A stretch of 64,000 bases of DNA from Helicobacter sp. MIT 00-7814 (GCF_003364115.1 NZ_NXLL01000001.1:1-64000), one strand, 5' to 3'. Shown: positions 46,182 to 54,972, numbered from the stretch's first letter. A program made the numbers and translations. The notes: generated by a model from the letters alone, not told the origin.

Positions 46182-46357
46182 CCTTGTATTATTTATGAAA
46201 ATATGCATTTTCATAAATAATACTTACGCGTATTATGGGGCTTTGCAAAAAATTAATTATCATAAACTCACTTTTAAAAATTTTCTGCTACAATACACGC
46301 CTTATATAGTTAAGAAATCTATTTATGAAAATGCATATTTTCATAAATAGCAAGGAT
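46182..46357. promoter_or_regulatory. Divergent promoters with mirrored leader hairpins
   Basis: Each of the two divergent operons begins with the same element in opposite orientation: a 13-bp perfect stem TATTTATGAAAAT / ATTTTCATAAATA (46190-46219 and 46320-46349), then CAAGGATAA as ribosome-binding site. Between them lie -10 boxes for the plus strand (TGCTACAAT, 46286-46294) and the minus strand (CATAAT, 46236-46231). Both transcripts would carry the hairpin just before the start codon. An invertible segment is also possible. Confidence 0.65.
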
Positions 46358-46364
46358 AAAATTT

Positions 46365-47153
46365 ATGGAAACAACTGCTGTGATTGTCGCCAGAAAAGGC
46401 TCGGTAAGGATAAAATCAAAATCTTTACTTACGCTTAATGGACAAAGTCTCATTGAACGCAAAATCACTCAATTGCAAAACTGCAAACATATCGATCGTA
46501 TTGTATTTGGTTCAGATTGCGAGATTATGCTTCAAAAAGCCAAGAATTGTGGCGCTGAAGTTGTAGAACGCCCAGAGTACTACTGTGATGAAAAGAAGGC
46601 AAGTGCAAATGAAATGATAGCTAATATGCTAGAGCTTATTAACACAGATGTTGTGGTATGGGCGCACTGTACAAATCCGCTTATAAGTCCAAACACCTAT
46701 GACAAGGCCTTGCAGATATTTTTTGAGAATCTACAAAACGGAAGTCATGATAGCCTACTTTCTGTAGTAGAGCTTAGAGAGCACTTATGGAATAGCGATA
46801 AATGCACTGCGCTCAATTACAATCCCTATGCACTAAGACACACACCTGCCAAAGAATTAACTCCATTTTTTATGCAAGATGGTGGAATTTTTATCCAGCC
46901 TTATACACAAATGAAGCAAAATAGTTACTTTTTTGGCAAGCGTCCATATTTATTTGAGATTCCAAAAGATGAGTTTTTAGATATCAATGATATGCGAGAT
47001 TATCTTCTTGCAAAAGCTCTTGTAGAATCCTATAAGGGGGGGGGGTATAAAAGACTCCACACTCAAACTAGCCGCTTAAATCCTTACTGTAAAATATATT
47101 CCACTTTCACACACTCTTTTTCTTCTTCACTCTCAACAAAGCATGCTGCATGA
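46365..47153 (+). CDS. CMP-sugar cytidylyltransferase with poly-G-controlled tail
   Basis: 262 residues; CAAGGATAAAATTT before ATG 46365. TTAVIVARKGSVRIKSKSL, WAHCTNPLISP and EFLDINDMRDYLLAKAL are NeuA-type blocks. After ALVESYK a 10-G tract begins a 35-residue Ser/Thr-rich tail ending KHAA, whose TGA overlaps the ATG of the aldolase gene (ATGA). With 9 Gs the tail is replaced by about a dozen residues, and with 11 it ends after one Val. It is the first gene of the plus-strand operon 46365-52398. Confidence 0.8.
   Translation: METTAVIVARKGSVRIKSKSLLTLNGQSLIERKITQLQNCKHIDRIVFGSDCEIMLQKAKNCGAEVVERPEYYCDEKKASANEMIANMLELINTDVVVWAHCTNPLISPNTYDKALQIFFENLQNGSHDSLLSVVELREHLWNSDKCTALNYNPYALRHTPAKELTPFFMQDGGIFIQPYTQMKQNSYFFGKRPYLFEIPKDEFLDINDMRDYLLAKALVESYKGGGYKRLHTQTSRLNPYCKIYSTFTHSFSSSLSTKHAA
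47036..47045 (+). repeat. Poly-G tract, 10 bases
   Basis: Ten Gs keep the frame open to 47153, overlapping the next start. Nine or eleven lead to early stops. Confidence 0.9.
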
Positions 47154-48847
47154 GTAATATCAAAATCTTAGATTGCACTTTGCGCGATGGTGGATATATC
47201 AATAATTGGGAATTTAAAGATTCTCATATTATAAAGATTCTCAATGCCTTAAGTCTTGCAAAGATTGACATTATCGAATGTGGTTATCTAAGTAATAAAA
47301 CTATAAAAACGCGTGATTGCACGCTTTTTCAAAATTTACAATTACTTGGAAAGTTTTCAAAGAATATTCCCCTAGATTCCAAAAAAGTTGCAATGATAAA
47401 TTTGGGTGATTTTGATACAAGCTCCCTCCCTAAGAGAGATAAATCTATAATTGATGGCATAAGGTTGGCATTTCACAAAGAACATTTACAAAATGCACTC
47501 ACTCAGGCACAAATTCTAAAAAATCTCGACTATGAGGTTTTCTTTCAACCTATGATCACTAAACGTTATAGTGATTTAGAGTTTTTACATATGATTGAGG
47601 AAGTTAATAAATTGGGTATATACGCTTTTTATCTTGTTGATAGTTTTGGATCAATGAGCCTAAAAGAATTTATGCGCTACTTTATTCTTGCTGATAGCAA
47701 TCTTAATAAAAATATCGCGTTAGGCTATCACTCGCACAATAATATGCAGCTCGCCTTTTCAAATGCAATTTTTCTCTGCTCACAAAATCTCAAAAGGGAA
47801 ATTATTATAGATTCTAGCATTTATGGTATCGGTCGTGGTGCTGGAAATCTTAATACTGAGCTAATTGCAGATTTTTGCAATAAAGAGCTAGAAGCACATT
47901 ATGATATAATGCCTCTTTTAGAGATTATTGATACTCTTTTACAATCCCTTATGTCAAAGCATTCATGGGGATTTTCTCCATCTCAATATCTCTCTGCTTC
48001 ACTTAATTTACACCCAAATTACGCAAGCTACCTCACAAGAAAAAATGCAAATAATGTCACGACCTTAAAGCGGATTCTAGAAAAAATCCCAGAATCTAAA
48101 AAATCAAGCTTCGATAAAAATCTAATACAAAAACTATACGCGGATTTTTTGCTAGAATGCGCTACTCCAATTAAAAAAGAATTCTCTCTCCCAAAAGATA
48201 AAAAGATTTTGCTTATAGCACCGGGCAAGAGCACTAGTGAATACAAAGATCTTATAAATCAAAAAATACAAAGCAATAAATATCATGTAATAGCACTTAA
48301 TCATATTTCAAAATTCCCTTGTAATTATTATTTTTTCAGCAATCAAAAGCGCTATGATGAGTTTAGCACTTCTTTACAACCACATAAAACACTAATTACA
48401 AACAATCTTAAAGCACATATTCCTAGCAATGAGTTGGGTGGTATTTTAGATTTTGCAAAACTTGCATTTATAGGAGATGAGTTTTTCTCAAATGTGAGTG
48501 TAATAATGCTAAATTTCTTAATTTCACAAGGTTTTGAAAGTGTAGAATTTGCTGGACTTGATGGATATAAGCTTGTGGAGGAAAATTATAGCTATGATGA
48601 ATATGATGTGCAAATAACACTCGAAAACATACAAGAACAAAATACATTAATAGAAAATGCGCTACGCCTTCTAAAGCCAAAAATTAATATTTCTTTTATT
48701 ACACCAAGTATTTTTGAAAAAAATACATTTAAATGTGCACTTGAGAATAAAATCTTAATAGGGGGGGGGGGGGTAATATGTAATTGTAATATTTTAAATA
48801 AAAAATTACCTCTTGCACACTTCTTAGGCAAAAGGAGTGTAGCGTGA
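47150..48847 (+). CDS. DRE-TIM aldolase with C-terminal domain, glycan-locus copy 2
   Basis: 565 residues. ILDCTLRDGGYINNWEF, GYHSHNNMQLAFSNA and YGIGRGAGNLNTEL give the same metal-aldolase signature as 43090-44715, and the second domain (KILLIAPGKSTSEYKDL, SNQKRYDEF, FAGLDGYKLVEENYSYDEYD) is shared too. Copy 2 lies between two cytidylyltransferase genes, one of them fused to a phosphatase, which suits a route aldol product, dephosphorylation, CMP activation. A 13-G tract lies near its end, followed by a 24-residue tail ending KRSVA with a GTGA overlap to the next gene. Confidence 0.75.
   Translation: MSNIKILDCTLRDGGYINNWEFKDSHIIKILNALSLAKIDIIECGYLSNKTIKTRDCTLFQNLQLLGKFSKNIPLDSKKVAMINLGDFDTSSLPKRDKSIIDGIRLAFHKEHLQNALTQAQILKNLDYEVFFQPMITKRYSDLEFLHMIEEVNKLGIYAFYLVDSFGSMSLKEFMRYFILADSNLNKNIALGYHSHNNMQLAFSNAIFLCSQNLKREIIIDSSIYGIGRGAGNLNTELIADFCNKELEAHYDIMPLLEIIDTLLQSLMSKHSWGFSPSQYLSASLNLHPNYASYLTRKNANNVTTLKRILEKIPESKKSSFDKNLIQKLYADFLLECATPIKKEFSLPKDKKILLIAPGKSTSEYKDLINQKIQSNKYHVIALNHISKFPCNYYFFSNQKRYDEFSTSLQPHKTLITNNLKAHIPSNELGGILDFAKLAFIGDEFFSNVSVIMLNFLISQGFESVEFAGLDGYKLVEENYSYDEYDVQITLENIQEQNTLIENALRLLKPKINISFITPSIFEKNTFKCALENKILIGGGGVICNCNILNKKLPLAHFLGKRSVA
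48761..48773 (+). repeat. Poly-G tract, 13 bases
   Basis: This is the longest tract in the window. Thirteen Gs keep the frame open to 48847. With 12, TAA follows directly; with 14, TAA comes after three more codons. Confidence 0.9.
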
Positions 48848-50130
48848 AATTTAGCGCTGTTGTTCCTTTCAAGACAAGCTCAAATATGAAAGAAAACTTT
48901 TTGCTTTTAAATAATAAACCATTGTTTTTGTATATATTTGAGACTTTGCTTGCTACGCCTATGATTGATGAGGTAATTTGTTATTGTGAAAATGAACTAG
49001 TAAGGGATTTTTTACCAAAAAATGTGCGTTTCTTAAAGCGTGAAAAATACTTAGATTCAGAATCTATAAAGCCTTATGAGATTCTCAAAGATTTAAGCAC
49101 AAAGCTTGAGACGCAGTATTTTGTGTTATGCGCCATAACAAGTCCTTTTATCAAAAGTCTTTCTATTGTTAAGGGTATAGAAGCAATTTTAGAGGGTAAG
49201 TTTGATTGTGCTTTTTCAGTACAAAAAGTTAAGCGCTATGCGTGGTTTTTAGATAAACCTATTAACTATTCTTTAGCAGAAAAAAATGCCACAAAGAATC
49301 TTACTCCTCTTTACATAGAAACAAAAGGTTTTTATATTTTTGAGCGTGCCTTGGCGTTGCAATATGGCAGGGATATAGGTTTTAATCCTTGTAAAATTGA
49401 AGTAAGCGATATTGAAGCTATTAATATAAAGGAGGAAAATGATTTAGAACTAGCCCAAATAGTTAGCAAGTTTATAAACACACAAACGCACACGCCCTAT
49501 TTTCTACTCTCAAAACTTTGCAAACATATTATTTTAGATATGGATGGGGTTTTGATAGATTCTGAATATCTTATGTCTAAGGCATGGGAAAATTCTGGCG
49601 GAAGTGAGTTTGCGCCATTTAGTGAGTATAAAAAACTTGTCGGCTTGCCATTTGATGATATTTGCTTAAAACTTGGTGTTCCAATGCTTGAAATTAAATC
49701 ACTCAAAAAGAGCTACTTTAATTTTTCGCAACAGCATGTAAATGAGGTAAGGCTTTTCCCAAATGTTAAAGAAACACTTGAATTTTTTGTCCAAAAAGGT
49801 GTGAAAATTAGCATAGTAACCTCAAAAAACTATGAAGCAGCACAAAATATTTTGCAGTATTTTGAGCTAAAGGTTGATCTTCTTGTAGCACCTAATTTAA
49901 AGTTATATGAGGGGCGCAATAAGCCTTTCGGCGATCCACTTTTATATGCTTGTTTTAAAAATGGTGTAAAGCCTGAAGAAAGTGTATACGTAGGAGATAT
50001 GTTGAGCGATTATCAAGCAGCAAAAGAAGCACAAATTGATTTTATTTTGGCAAGTTATGGTTATGGGAGTTTGGAAATAAGCGCTAATAAAATTAAAGAT
50101 TTTTCACAGCTTAAGCTTATGTTTTTATAA
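48844..50130 (+). CDS. Cytidylyltransferase-HAD phosphatase fusion protein
   Basis: 428 residues; GTG 48844 with AAGGAG 7 bases upstream. Residues 1-220 resemble CMP-sugar synthetases (KFSAVVPFKTSSNMKENF, LCAITSPFIK, SDIEAINIKEENDLELAQI). The usual Arg/Asn-rich substrate loop is altered, so activity is less certain. Residues 228-428 are a HAD phosphatase: ILDMDGVLIDSEYL (catalytic Asp pair), TSKNYEA, and VYVGDMLSDYQAA. The fusion would remove phosphate from an ulosonic acid phosphate and activate the product, as KdsC and KdsB do separately. There is no poly-G tract, and its stop is 14 bases before the next gene. Confidence 0.8.
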   Translation: MKFSAVVPFKTSSNMKENFLLLNNKPLFLYIFETLLATPMIDEVICYCENELVRDFLPKNVRFLKREKYLDSESIKPYEILKDLSTKLETQYFVLCAITSPFIKSLSIVKGIEAILEGKFDCAFSVQKVKRYAWFLDKPINYSLAEKNATKNLTPLYIETKGFYIFERALALQYGRDIGFNPCKIEVSDIEAINIKEENDLELAQIVSKFINTQTHTPYFLLSKLCKHIILDMDGVLIDSEYLMSKAWENSGGSEFAPFSEYKKLVGLPFDDICLKLGVPMLEIKSLKKSYFNFSQQHVNEVRLFPNVKETLEFFVQKGVKISIVTSKNYEAAQNILQYFELKVDLLVAPNLKLYEGRNKPFGDPLLYACFKNGVKPEESVYVGDMLSDYQAAKEAQIDFILASYGYGSLEISANKIKDFSQLKLMFL

Positions 50131-50144
50131 ATTAAGGAGAAAAA

Positions 50145-50918
50145 ATGAAAATATCCGTATTTTTACCATGTAGAAAAGGCTCACAAAGAGTTATTAATAA
50201 AAATACACGCCCTTTTGGAAATTTTAAATTTGGACTTTTGCAAATAAAACTACAGCAACTTCTAAGCGCTGCAAATATAGACAGAATCTATTTAAGCTCA
50301 GATGATGAAGTGATTTTAGATTTTGCAAAAAAATTAAAGAATGAAAAAATAGTTATCCATAAAAGAAATGAGTTTTTAAGCTCGAATTCTGCAAGTGCTG
50401 ATATGCTCGTTAATCATGCACTTGATCTTATACAAGAAGGTGTCATCTTATGGACACATGTTACCTCTCCATTCTTTACACAAAAAGAATATGAAAATGC
50501 TATTACACTTTACAAAGAAAATCTCCCTAAATTTGATTCTCTAATGAGTGTCACGGCATTAAAAGGATTCTTTTGGGATAAAAATGGAGCAATAAACTAT
50601 GATAGAAGCCTAATGAGATGGCCACCTACACAAGATACAAATATTTTATATGAAATAAATAGTGCGTGTTTTATTGCTGGGGTTGATATCTATAAAAACG
50701 GAGATAGAATCGGACAAAACCCCTATCTTTACGCTATAGATAAGATTAAAGGTGTAGATATAGATTACGAGGAGGATTTTTTCATGGCACAAAGTTTATT
50801 TAAAAGCAATCCTTTGCTAATAGGGGGGGGGGGCAGATATAATTTAAGACAGAGCGTATATTTTTTATCGCATATCGATACATTTTATGCTAGCCTCCCT
50901 GCAAGGAGCGTAGCATGA
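50145..50918 (+). CDS. CMP-sugar cytidylyltransferase with poly-G-controlled tail
   Basis: 257 residues; TAAGGAGAAAAA before ATG 50145. VFLPCRKGSQRVINKNTRPF, WTHVTSPFFTQKEY and KGVDIDYEEDFFMAQSLF are NeuA-type blocks. An 11-G tract follows NPLLI, then a 27-residue tail ending ARSVA. The stop overlaps the next start (ATGA), and AAGGAG lies 6 bases before that ATG within the tail sequence. With 10 or 12 Gs the frame ends within a few codons. Confidence 0.8.
   Translation: MKISVFLPCRKGSQRVINKNTRPFGNFKFGLLQIKLQQLLSAANIDRIYLSSDDEVILDFAKKLKNEKIVIHKRNEFLSSNSASADMLVNHALDLIQEGVILWTHVTSPFFTQKEYENAITLYKENLPKFDSLMSVTALKGFFWDKNGAINYDRSLMRWPPTQDTNILYEINSACFIAGVDIYKNGDRIGQNPYLYAIDKIKGVDIDYEEDFFMAQSLFKSNPLLIGGGGRYNLRQSVYFLSHIDTFYASLPARSVA
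50823..50833 (+). repeat. Poly-G tract, 11 bases
   Basis: Eleven Gs give the long frame to 50918; 10 gives Ala-Asp-Ile-Ile then TAA, and 12 gives Gln-Ile then TAA. Confidence 0.9.
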
Positions 50919-51649
50919 TAATCAAAGCTTTGATCCCTGTGCGTTCTGGAAGCGAAAGGGTAAAAAATAAAAATATCAAACCTTTCGCGGGAAGCTCATT
51001 ACTTGAAATCAAAATAAAACAACTTAAACGCATAAATGAAATTGATAGTATAGTAGTCAATTCAAACTGCGATGAAATGCTAGCAATGGCTAAAAATTTA
51101 GGTGTAGAAACCATAAAAAGAGATGAATATTTTGCTCTTTCTTTAACACCAAATGAAGAAATTTATGCAAATTATGCAAAAAATATTGATTGCGATGTAG
51201 TACTTTTTGCTGATGTTACAAATCCTTTGCTTGGTGACGAAAGCATAAAAAAGGCTCTGCAAACCTATAAAGATTTAGACTCAAAATATGATTCTTTAGT
51301 TAGCGTTAATGCAGTGCGATTATTTATGTGGCAAAATGGAATCCCACTCAATTATGATGAATCTAAAAAACCAAGAAGTCAAGATTTACCAGAAATTTTT
51401 GCCCTAAATTATGCTGTGCATATTTTCCCGCACGAGATTTTAAAAAGCGGCAGGATAGTAGGGCAAAAGCCATTCTTATTTGAACTAAGTAAATTTGAAG
51501 CTCTAGACATTGATGAACCACTTGATTTTGAGATTGCAGAGTTTCTCTATAAGAAATATTGCTTAGCAAGGGGGGGGGTAAGTAATAAACTCCTTTTTAT
51601 TATTTTCTTTAAAACAAATACCACACTTCAAACAAGAGGTGCGGCATGA
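50915..51649 (+). CDS. CMP-sugar cytidylyltransferase with poly-G-controlled tail
   Basis: 244 residues. LIPVRSGSERVKNKNIKPF, SSLLEIKIKQLKRI, KPRSQDLPEIFALNYAVHIF and LDIDEPLDFEIAEFLYKKY make it a close paralogue of 45364-46173. A 9-G tract follows CLA and a 23-residue hydrophobic tail ends TRGAA, with TGA overlapping the next ATG (ATGA). It is translationally linked upstream as well. Confidence 0.8.
   Translation: MIIKALIPVRSGSERVKNKNIKPFAGSSLLEIKIKQLKRINEIDSIVVNSNCDEMLAMAKNLGVETIKRDEYFALSLTPNEEIYANYAKNIDCDVVLFADVTNPLLGDESIKKALQTYKDLDSKYDSLVSVNAVRLFMWQNGIPLNYDESKKPRSQDLPEIFALNYAVHIFPHEILKSGRIVGQKPFLFELSKFEALDIDEPLDFEIAEFLYKKYCLARGGVSNKLLFIIFFKTNTTLQTRGAA
51570..51578 (+). repeat. Poly-G tract, 9 bases
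   Basis: Nine Gs give the long frame to 51649; 8 gives TAA at once, and 10 gives one Lys then TAA. The sequence around the tract (GCAAGGGGG..GTAAGTAA) resembles that at 45471-45479. Confidence 0.9.
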
Positions 51650-52398
51650 GAGTACTTGGCGTAATCCCAGCTAGATTTAAATCAAGCAGATTCCCCGGCA
51701 AACCTTTGGTAAAAATTTTAGGTGTAGAAATGATAAAACGCACCTATATGCAAGCAAAAAATGCAAAAACTCTCAATAAGCTTGTAATTGCTACTGACGA
51801 TAAGCGTATTTTTGATTTTTGCAAACAGGAGAATTTAGAAGTTGTAATAACTTCAGAATCTCATCTCACAGGCACAGATAGAATCGCTGAAGTTGCACAT
51901 AAAATCCATGCAGATTTTTATGTAAATATACAAGGTGATGAGCCAATTATCGATCCTAAAAGTATAGATGAAATCGTAAATTTTGCGCTAGATTCTCATA
52001 AAAAAGGCAAAAAATACGAAGTTTTTAATCTCTATAAAAATATAAGCCCGAAGGAAGCGCAACGAAATAGTATAGTAAAAGTTGTGATTAATGAAAATAA
52101 TGAGCTTATTTTTATGTCTCGTTTTCCTATACCTTTTAGCAAAAGCAATGAAAATCCAAATTACAAAAAACAAGTGGCAGTTTATGTTTTTAGTGCTTAT
52201 GCCCTAAAGCTCTTTGAGCAAAGCTTTAAAATGCATGGAAAAGGCGTCAATGAGCGTTTTGAAGATATAGAAATTTTACGCTTTATTGATATGGGAGAAA
52301 AAGTAAAAATGCTTGAGTGTTTTTATGATTCTATATCCGTTGATGAGCCTTGTGATGTGGAGTTGGTAAAAAAGTGGCTTGTCGGTAATAAAAAATAA
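51646..52398 (+). CDS. KdsB-like CMP-ulosonate cytidylyltransferase
   Basis: 250 residues. IPARFKSSRFPGKPL, TDDKRIFDFC, VNIQGDEPIIDP and SRFPIPFSK are KdsB landmarks, so this enzyme probably activates Kdo or a close relative with CTP. Another kdsB would be expected at a core LPS locus elsewhere; this copy sits at the end of the glycan operon and starts inside the previous gene's tail (ATGA). No homopolymer is present. The gene symbol is withheld because the substrate may differ. Confidence 0.85.
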   Translation: MRVLGVIPARFKSSRFPGKPLVKILGVEMIKRTYMQAKNAKTLNKLVIATDDKRIFDFCKQENLEVVITSESHLTGTDRIAEVAHKIHADFYVNIQGDEPIIDPKSIDEIVNFALDSHKKGKKYEVFNLYKNISPKEAQRNSIVKVVINENNELIFMSRFPIPFSKSNENPNYKKQVAVYVFSAYALKLFEQSFKMHGKGVNERFEDIEILRFIDMGEKVKMLECFYDSISVDEPCDVELVKKWLVGNKK

Positions 52399-52470
52399 TC
52401 TTTAAATTTTGATTTATTCTTAAATAAAATAATGTATAATCAGAGTTCAAAATACTTTAAGGAGTTCAAT

Positions 52471-53350
52471 ATGACGAAAGTTGTTATTTTTGGTAGTGAA
52501 AGCACTGGCATGGCATTAGCTCAAAAAACACTAGAAAATGCTTACGAGGGGGGGGGGTATAGAAATACTTTGTTGTGTAGATAATAATCCTAAACGCTGG
52601 GAGCAATCTATCCAAATCCCCACAAGTAAAGGTATAAAAACACTAGAAATTAAGAATCCAGAAATTCTAAAAACTACTTATTTCGACAAGATTCTCATCG
52701 CCTCCCTTAGCGGATATGAAGCAATTCCAAAACAATTAGAATCAGACTTTAAAATTCCTAAAGAAAAAATTGATACCTCTTACTGCATGCTTTGCGTAGA
52801 GGCTCGACTTACTTTTTTGGAATATTTTTCAAAAATCGTAAAAAATTTAAATCTAGGCGGGGCAGTGGCAGAACTTGGTGTGTTTCAAGGAGATTTTGCA
52901 AAAAAGATTAATGGGTTTTTTCCAAATAAAAAGCTTTATTTGTTTGATACTTTTGAAGGTTTTGATGCAAGAGATTTACACAATGAAGCACAAAGCGTGC
53001 AAACTCTAGGTTCTCATTTAACAAATACTTCTATTGATCTTGTTTTAAACAAAATGCCTATTCCAGAAATGGTTGCAGTCAAACAGGGATGGTTTCCAGA
53101 AAGCGCCAAAGGTATGGAAAAAGAGATTTTTTGTTTTGTGAATATTGATACGGATTTATATGATTCCATTTTAAGTGGATTAGAATTTTTCTATCCAAAA
53201 ATGTGTAAAGGTGGCGTCATATTAATACATGATTATTTTTCATTAGGATATATCGGTGTCAAAAAAGCCGTTGATATTTTTGCAAACAAAAATAATTTAT
53301 ACATTTTACCGATAGGAGATGGCATAAGCGTAGCGATTATGAAAGTTTGA
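52471..53350 (+). CDS. Phase-variable TylF-type methyltransferase, out of frame in this copy
   Basis: AAGGAG 7 bases before ATG 52471 marks the true start. The protein begins TKVVIFGSESTGMALAQKTL, a Rossmann-like domain, then meets a 10-G tract and stops at TAA 52582-52584 after 37 residues. With 9 or 12 Gs it would continue GIEILCCVDNNPKRW to 53350, about 292 residues. The second half (LGGAVAELGVFQGDFAKKIN, YLFDTFEGFD, FVNIDTDLYDSILSGLEFFYP, LIHDYFSLGYIGVKKAV) is a TylF/MycF-like sugar O-methyltransferase. ATG 52538 could start a shortened form in the right frame. It has its own promoter region in 52399-52470. Confidence 0.82.
52548..52557 (+). repeat. Poly-G tract, 10 bases, inside methyltransferase gene (OFF)
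   Basis: With 10 Gs the product stops after 37 residues. Nine or twelve would restore the full protein. Confidence 0.9.
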
Positions 53351-53444
53351 GCAACTTTCGCGCTATGCGCTTGAGTTTGTTACATACTCTTATGTGAATA
53401 ATGGTAGCGCACAAAGGGGGTAAAAAATCTTAATTTCCAAAGAA

Positions 53445-54890
53445 TTATGCTTTTAATCTTTGAGTCAAGCTCACACTAAGATTTTTTTGCTTACATAAGT
53501 CATTTCTAAAATCAGTAGAAATATAATATTCAATTGATTCAATAATATTGTAAATTTTATGTGGAGATTCATCCCATATTGCATGTTGTTTGATAAATTT
53601 ACGCAAATCATCAATCTGCGCGCTATTGTCAAACTCATGCGGATCAGAATTCAGTCTTGCTATATCCTCTTTAAGCTTTTTAAAATTCTTTACATAAATA
53701 ATATTTTTTGCACCTTGCAACATGATATTTTGTCCGCCAAATACTATACAAGGACGATTCGCAAAAGTAGATTCAAAATGAACGGTGCCGTTAATAGTGG
53801 CTACCGCAAAGGCATTGTCTATAAGCTCTTTTGAAGACATTTCCAAAGATGCAAACTCAACGTTCGGCAACTTTTGTAATTCTTTATAGAAACTAATATC
53901 TTTGAAATAGGTAAAATTATAAAGATAATAAAACATTCTAGGTTGATTAAGCATAAATTGTAATGGATGCTCTTTTATTATCAACTTACATCCTTCAGGT
54001 AAAGCTTTTGAAAGCATTTGTATAACAGTGAGCTGATTTTGCAATGGCACACAAACATTGGTATTTCCTTCTGGTTCAAAATGAATAGCATAAAAAATAT
54101 ATTTTTGTTTCAGATTGGGCTTATGGGAAATCTTTTTGTAGTAACGCTTCATTTTCTTAAGGCGCAAAAAATAATAAAAATGCGCCCAAAATCTCCCAGC
54201 TTTCTTAAATCTTATACATTTAGATACATATGAGACAAAATCTAAAAGCAATGGACCACCTAGTTTAAAAAGTAGCTTTATAAACATATTGATATATTTA
54301 GAATGTGCAAGATAAAATGGCGGTATCCACCCTAAATCAAATTTAAAATAAAAGTTTTGTTCCAACTCTTCATCATTAATATATCCATGCATAAAACGCA
54401 AATATACATTTGTATTAAAACAAAATAACGAAGGAGCAAAAAATAATCTTGGTGGAGATGTAAAAACAGGAATATCCCTCCTTTGCGCTACTTCCATGCA
54501 TAATTCACAAAGCTGTTTATGCTCAACACCATTGACAAATACAAAATCTATCTTGTGTGTATCAAAAATATGATTCCACCAAAATAATGCATTAAAATAT
54601 TGATTGCTTAAAACCATATTATCAAGTGTTTCTCTATGGTAGCTAAAATCAATCTTGCGTTGAGCGTCTCTAAACTCATCAATAATCTCAAAATCTAAAT
54701 ATGTAATACCCTCAAGTTTTTCAAACCCAAAACGCCAAGTGATATGCAAAATTTTTGTTTCGTCATATTTTGCTCTAAATGTTTTAATATCCTGTTCGCT
54801 TTCTACGACAAGAACAATAATTCTATAGCCTTTTTCAAAAAAACCATCAATATTTTGACATTGCCTATTTACTACAACAACATTTTTCAT
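53445..54890 (-). CDS. Capsule-type glycosyltransferase (KpsS/KpsC-like)
   Basis: 481 residues; AAGGAAAGCCT before ATG 54890. The C-terminal half has LIIKEHPLQFM and INGTVHFESTFANRPCIVFGG, the conserved His-Pro and Ser-Thr-rich motifs of the capsule polysaccharide synthesis family, whose known members transfer Kdo from CMP-Kdo. A positively charged central region (KMKRYYKKISHKPNLKQK) could sit on the membrane. It is the last gene of a three-gene operon, and the tract in the preceding gene decides whether that gene's translation ends on this start codon. Confidence 0.72.
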   Translation of the reverse strand: MKNVVVVNRQCQNIDGFFEKGYRIIVLVVESEQDIKTFRAKYDETKILHITWRFGFEKLEGITYLDFEIIDEFRDAQRKIDFSYHRETLDNMVLSNQYFNALFWWNHIFDTHKIDFVFVNGVEHKQLCELCMEVAQRRDIPVFTSPPRLFFAPSLFCFNTNVYLRFMHGYINDEELEQNFYFKFDLGWIPPFYLAHSKYINMFIKLLFKLGGPLLLDFVSYVSKCIRFKKAGRFWAHFYYFLRLKKMKRYYKKISHKPNLKQKYIFYAIHFEPEGNTNVCVPLQNQLTVIQMLSKALPEGCKLIIKEHPLQFMLNQPRMFYYLYNFTYFKDISFYKELQKLPNVEFASLEMSSKELIDNAFAVATINGTVHFESTFANRPCIVFGGQNIMLQGAKNIIYVKNFKKLKEDIARLNSDPHEFDNSAQIDDLRKFIKQHAIWDESPHKIYNIIESIEYYISTDFRNDLCKQKNLSVSLTQRLKA

Positions 54891-54972
54891 AGGCTTTCCT
54901 TACGGAATCTATAAAATTTTGTATAAAAATAAAGTAGTAGAAAATAAATTTGCAGTAAATAGAAGTATAAGA

